This document shows, in pieces, positions 61,925 to 64,000 of a DNA stretch of 64,000 bases (position 1 is its first letter; the number at the start of each line of letters is the position of its first letter). The stretch lies in assembly GCA_946222285.1 (NCBI GenBank), contig CAMIIP010000002.1:186001-250000 (forward strand). The letters run 5' to 3'. This DNA comes from an uncultured Rothia sp. Its GTDB lineage: Bacteria > Actinomycetota > Actinomycetes > Actinomycetales > Micrococcaceae. The notes under the pieces were generated by a model, which ran no database searches, was not told the origin of the DNA, and worked only from the letters and a program-made list of their open reading frames with translations. Both the position numbers and the translations under genes were made by a program.

Positions 61925-63127
61925 ATGGTAGCTGAGCACAGGGTACGTCTCAGCCGAAAAATGATAGGTGGAGCTGTCTTGCTCACCGGAATCTCTACAG
62001 CATCCTTGGCAGTTGCTCAGGCTGATCCGTCTGAGCCGTTGCAAACACAGCCAATTACTTCTTCAGCAACTGCCTTTGCTCCTAATCCCAACGTCTCTGG
62101 CGCGGTGATTCCTGAGCCTTCCGACATCGTCCTGCCTTCTAGTTCTGCGTTGGCTACTCCAACCCCGGGCGTGGAGTTCCCCACTCCTGTAGCCAGCCCT
62201 TCGGCCGCTGAACCTACAGATTTACCGCCGACTGAACCTACAGTTGCCCCTAGTGAAGCTCCTGTTCCTGAGCCGACAGCAGAACCAACGGCTGCGCCTG
62301 AGCCAACAACTGAACCTACTGCTACCCCTAGTGAAACGCCTGCTCCGCAACCGCCGGCTGAACCTACAGTTGCGCCTAGTGAAGTTCCTGTTCCTGAGCC
62401 GACAGTAGAACCAACATCTGAGCCGGCGCCGGTAGTTCCTGCTCCTGAGCCGACTGCTGAACCTACTGCTACCCCTAGTGAAGCGCCTGCCCCTGAGTCG
62501 CCGGCTGAACCAACGACTGCGCCTACCCCTGAGCCTTCAGCAGATATCGATCAGTCTCTTCCGCCTTCGGCTGTTGTTCCTCTTCCAAGGAACTCATCCG
62601 GTGTACCTTCTCCGCATGATGATGCAGTCACCGGCGTACCTCAACCATCTCAAAACAGTGCATCTAACGTCGATCCTCAGCCTTCGAAACAACCTTCGAC
62701 TCCGGAAGCACATCCACGCCGGGAGCCTACTGAAGGTTTTCTTCCTTCCATTGCAAGAGAGCAGCCCGAGGCATCGGAAGACGAGATCAAAGCTCCTTTT
62801 AAACTCGATACAAGCGAGGGAGTGGGAAAAAACAGCTCGCGTACCGGTGCGCCTAATTCAAATTCAATTGAAGGAGCTGCTGATTGGGTGGAGAGTTTCT
62901 TTAATCGAGGAGAAGATCCCCAAAAAACAATCGATTCCAGTTCGGGTGTAGCTAGAACATCAGGACAGAACCAATCTGCTACTACCGCTCTGACTAATGA
63001 GGCACTTACACGCGGTCAAGCCGTTATCGAGGGCTACGGGCAGGCGATTCTTTTTTCTCTGCTGGGAGTAGGAATCATCTTTTTTGTTACTCGAGAATTT
63101 ACCCGATCAACTCGAAAAAATGATTAG
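61925..63127 (+). CDS. Pro/Glu/Thr-rich secreted membrane-anchored protein
   Basis: A 400-residue protein with an N-terminal signal (RKMIGGAVLLTGISTASLAVAQA), a long low-complexity region (about residues 85-215) built on AEPT-APSE-PVPEP-type units, a Ser/Pro/Asp-rich middle, and a C-terminal membrane segment (AILFSLLGVGIIFFVT) followed by a basic tail. There is no LPxTG sortase motif. The repeat likely spans the cell wall. No enzyme domain is seen. It overlaps thiL by 8 bases. Confidence 0.75.
   Translation: MVAEHRVRLSRKMIGGAVLLTGISTASLAVAQADPSEPLQTQPITSSATAFAPNPNVSGAVIPEPSDIVLPSSSALATPTPGVEFPTPVASPSAAEPTDLPPTEPTVAPSEAPVPEPTAEPTAAPEPTTEPTATPSETPAPQPPAEPTVAPSEVPVPEPTVEPTSEPAPVVPAPEPTAEPTATPSEAPAPESPAEPTTAPTPEPSADIDQSLPPSAVVPLPRNSSGVPSPHDDAVTGVPQPSQNSASNVDPQPSKQPSTPEAHPRREPTEGFLPSIAREQPEASEDEIKAPFKLDTSEGVGKNSSRTGAPNSNSIEGAADWVESFFNRGEDPQKTIDSSSGVARTSGQNQSATTALTNEALTRGQAVIEGYGQAILFSLLGVGIIFFVTREFTRSTRKND
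62216..62533 (+). repeat. Imperfect tandem repeat encoding PEPT-rich units
   Basis: Repeated CCTGAGCCGACAG- and GCACCTAGTGAA-like units in several imperfect copies. They code for the Pro-Glu-Pro-Thr segment and may change copy number between strains. Confidence 0.7.
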
Positions 63128-64000
63128 ATCTCTTTCCCACCTTACGGAACAACAGTTGAATCGACCCGTCAAAGAATTATCAGAATCTGAAATTCTTGAT
63201 GCCTTTATACCGGTAATTGAACAGCATAATAGCTGGGTAACTAACGGTAACCTTGATCAGTCGCTCAGTACACAAATGGTGGTAGGACCGGGGGATGACT
63301 GCGCTGTATTAGAGGTTCCAGCCTGCCAGCTGGTTTTGACCACCGATACCCTGACAGAGTCTTTTGATTTTCGTAGGAAATGGAATTCAGGCGATGATAC
63401 CGGTGGCTATGATATTGGATGGAAGGCTGCAACCCAGAATTTAGCCGATGTTGTATCGATGAGAGCCACCCCCACTACGCTTCTGGTTTCTTTGTCCCTT
63501 CCTTCTACTGTGGCCCTCCAATGGGTGGTGGATTTTGCCGTGGGAATAACCGCTTCTTGCAAAGCTAATGGTGCCTCTTTCTGTACTATCGCTGGTGGTG
63601 ATATAGGATCTAGCACAGAGATTTCGGTGACCGTGACGGCGATAGGACAGTGCCTGCATAAGCCGCTTCTACGAACGGGAGCAAAGGACGGCGACGTCGT
63701 TGCTATTGCCGGCGAGCTAGGCACAGCCGCTGCCGGACTGGACGTATTAGAGACTCTCGCACCCAATTCAGTACAGGGTTTGTCCGAACGTCCTGCTGAA
63801 ATCAACCGGATGGTTCGAGCCCAACAGCGACCGCAAACTCCTTTGACAGCGGCACTTGCAGCAGCTTCTTTGGCTCACTCGATGATGGATATTTCTGACG
63901 GTCTAGTTAAAGATGCCGAGCGTATGGCCAAGGCCTCGGGTCTCTCTTTTCATCTTGAGTCGGCGAAGCTGGCAAAAGATAGTAGCGAATTAGAATCGGT
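63120..64000 (+). CDS. thiL: Thiamine-monophosphate kinase (cut by window edge)
   Basis: The first 293 residues of ThiL, which phosphorylates thiamine monophosphate to the diphosphate cofactor. The motifs VGPGDDCAVLE, TDTLTESFDF, AATQNLADVVSM, GGDIGSSTEISVT and MMDISDGLVKDAERM are typical of the PurM-like fold. The frame stays open to the right edge. The ATG at 63120 overlaps the end of the previous gene by eight bases, so it is probably translationally coupled. Confidence 0.93.
   Translation, partial: MIRSLSHLTEQQLNRPVKELSESEILDAFIPVIEQHNSWVTNGNLDQSLSTQMVVGPGDDCAVLEVPACQLVLTTDTLTESFDFRRKWNSGDDTGGYDIGWKAATQNLADVVSMRATPTTLLVSLSLPSTVALQWVVDFAVGITASCKANGASFCTIAGGDIGSSTEISVTVTAIGQCLHKPLLRTGAKDGDVVAIAGELGTAAAGLDVLETLAPNSVQGLSERPAEINRMVRAQQRPQTPLTAALAAASLAHSMMDISDGLVKDAERMAKASGLSFHLESAKLAKDSSELES

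Overview
The window reads as the chromosome of a moderate-GC actinobacterium, most likely Micrococcaceae and Rothia-like. Supporting signs are a long SerA with an ACT domain, a MetRS without zinc-knuckle cysteines, an IclR gene beside leuCD, the block murA-plsC-gpsA-ddl-DUF3515-thiL, and paired dynamin-like GTPases. The genus is inference from gene content and apparent base composition only.

Positions 1 to about 24,290 are the right-hand part of a siphovirus-type prophage. Its left end (repressor, early and replication genes, the other attachment site) lies outside the window. The visible order is Zn-ribbon protein, HNH, TerS, TerL, portal, MuF-like protein, scaffold, HK97-fold capsid, head-tail connectors, tail tube, tail assembly chaperones G/GT, a 1,561-residue tape measure, distal tail and baseplate proteins, tail spike, membrane protein, amidase endolysin and holin. 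A convergent tyrosine integrase lies next to tRNA-Leu(UAG), the likely attachment site. Three phage genes carry single frame breaks: tail tube, distal tail and integrase. A metzincin-like motif in the tape measure has lost one zinc-ligand histidine. The prophage is therefore either decaying or the sequence has indel errors.

From 24,291 to 27,050 lie bcp, a leaderless marR-type gene, two near-identical tRNA-Lys(CUU) genes with near-identical promoters, a hypothetical gene, and a nested inverted-repeat (MITE-like) element.

From 27,057 the chromosome is rich in branched-chain amino acid genes. A leaderless 17-residue leader peptide (8 Ile/Val/Leu) with an attenuator precedes ilvB-ilvN-ilvC. ilvB has lost one copy of a 5-bp TGCGC repeat, which breaks its frame. 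serA and metG follow, then an SGNH hydrolase, a lipoprotein, thrC, and an ABC transporter with a two-component system. leuB-ilvE, a DUF2785 gene, a FAH-family gene, gltX, tRNA-Gln, tRNA-Glu, two dynamin-like GTPases and a GNAT gene come next. An IclR regulator, leuCD and the envelope operon murA-plsC-gpsA-ddl complete the region, with a DUF3515 lipoprotein, a Pro/Glu/Thr-rich membrane protein and a thiL gene cut by the window edge.

The strongest leads are: (1) a 96-nt rod-like structured RNA candidate between the phage tail tube and chaperone genes; (2) a canonical C|CCT|TTG slippery site for the GT fusion; (3) the metzincin/transglycosylase tape measure; (4) the ilvB repeat slippage; and (5) the leaderless BCAA attenuator.
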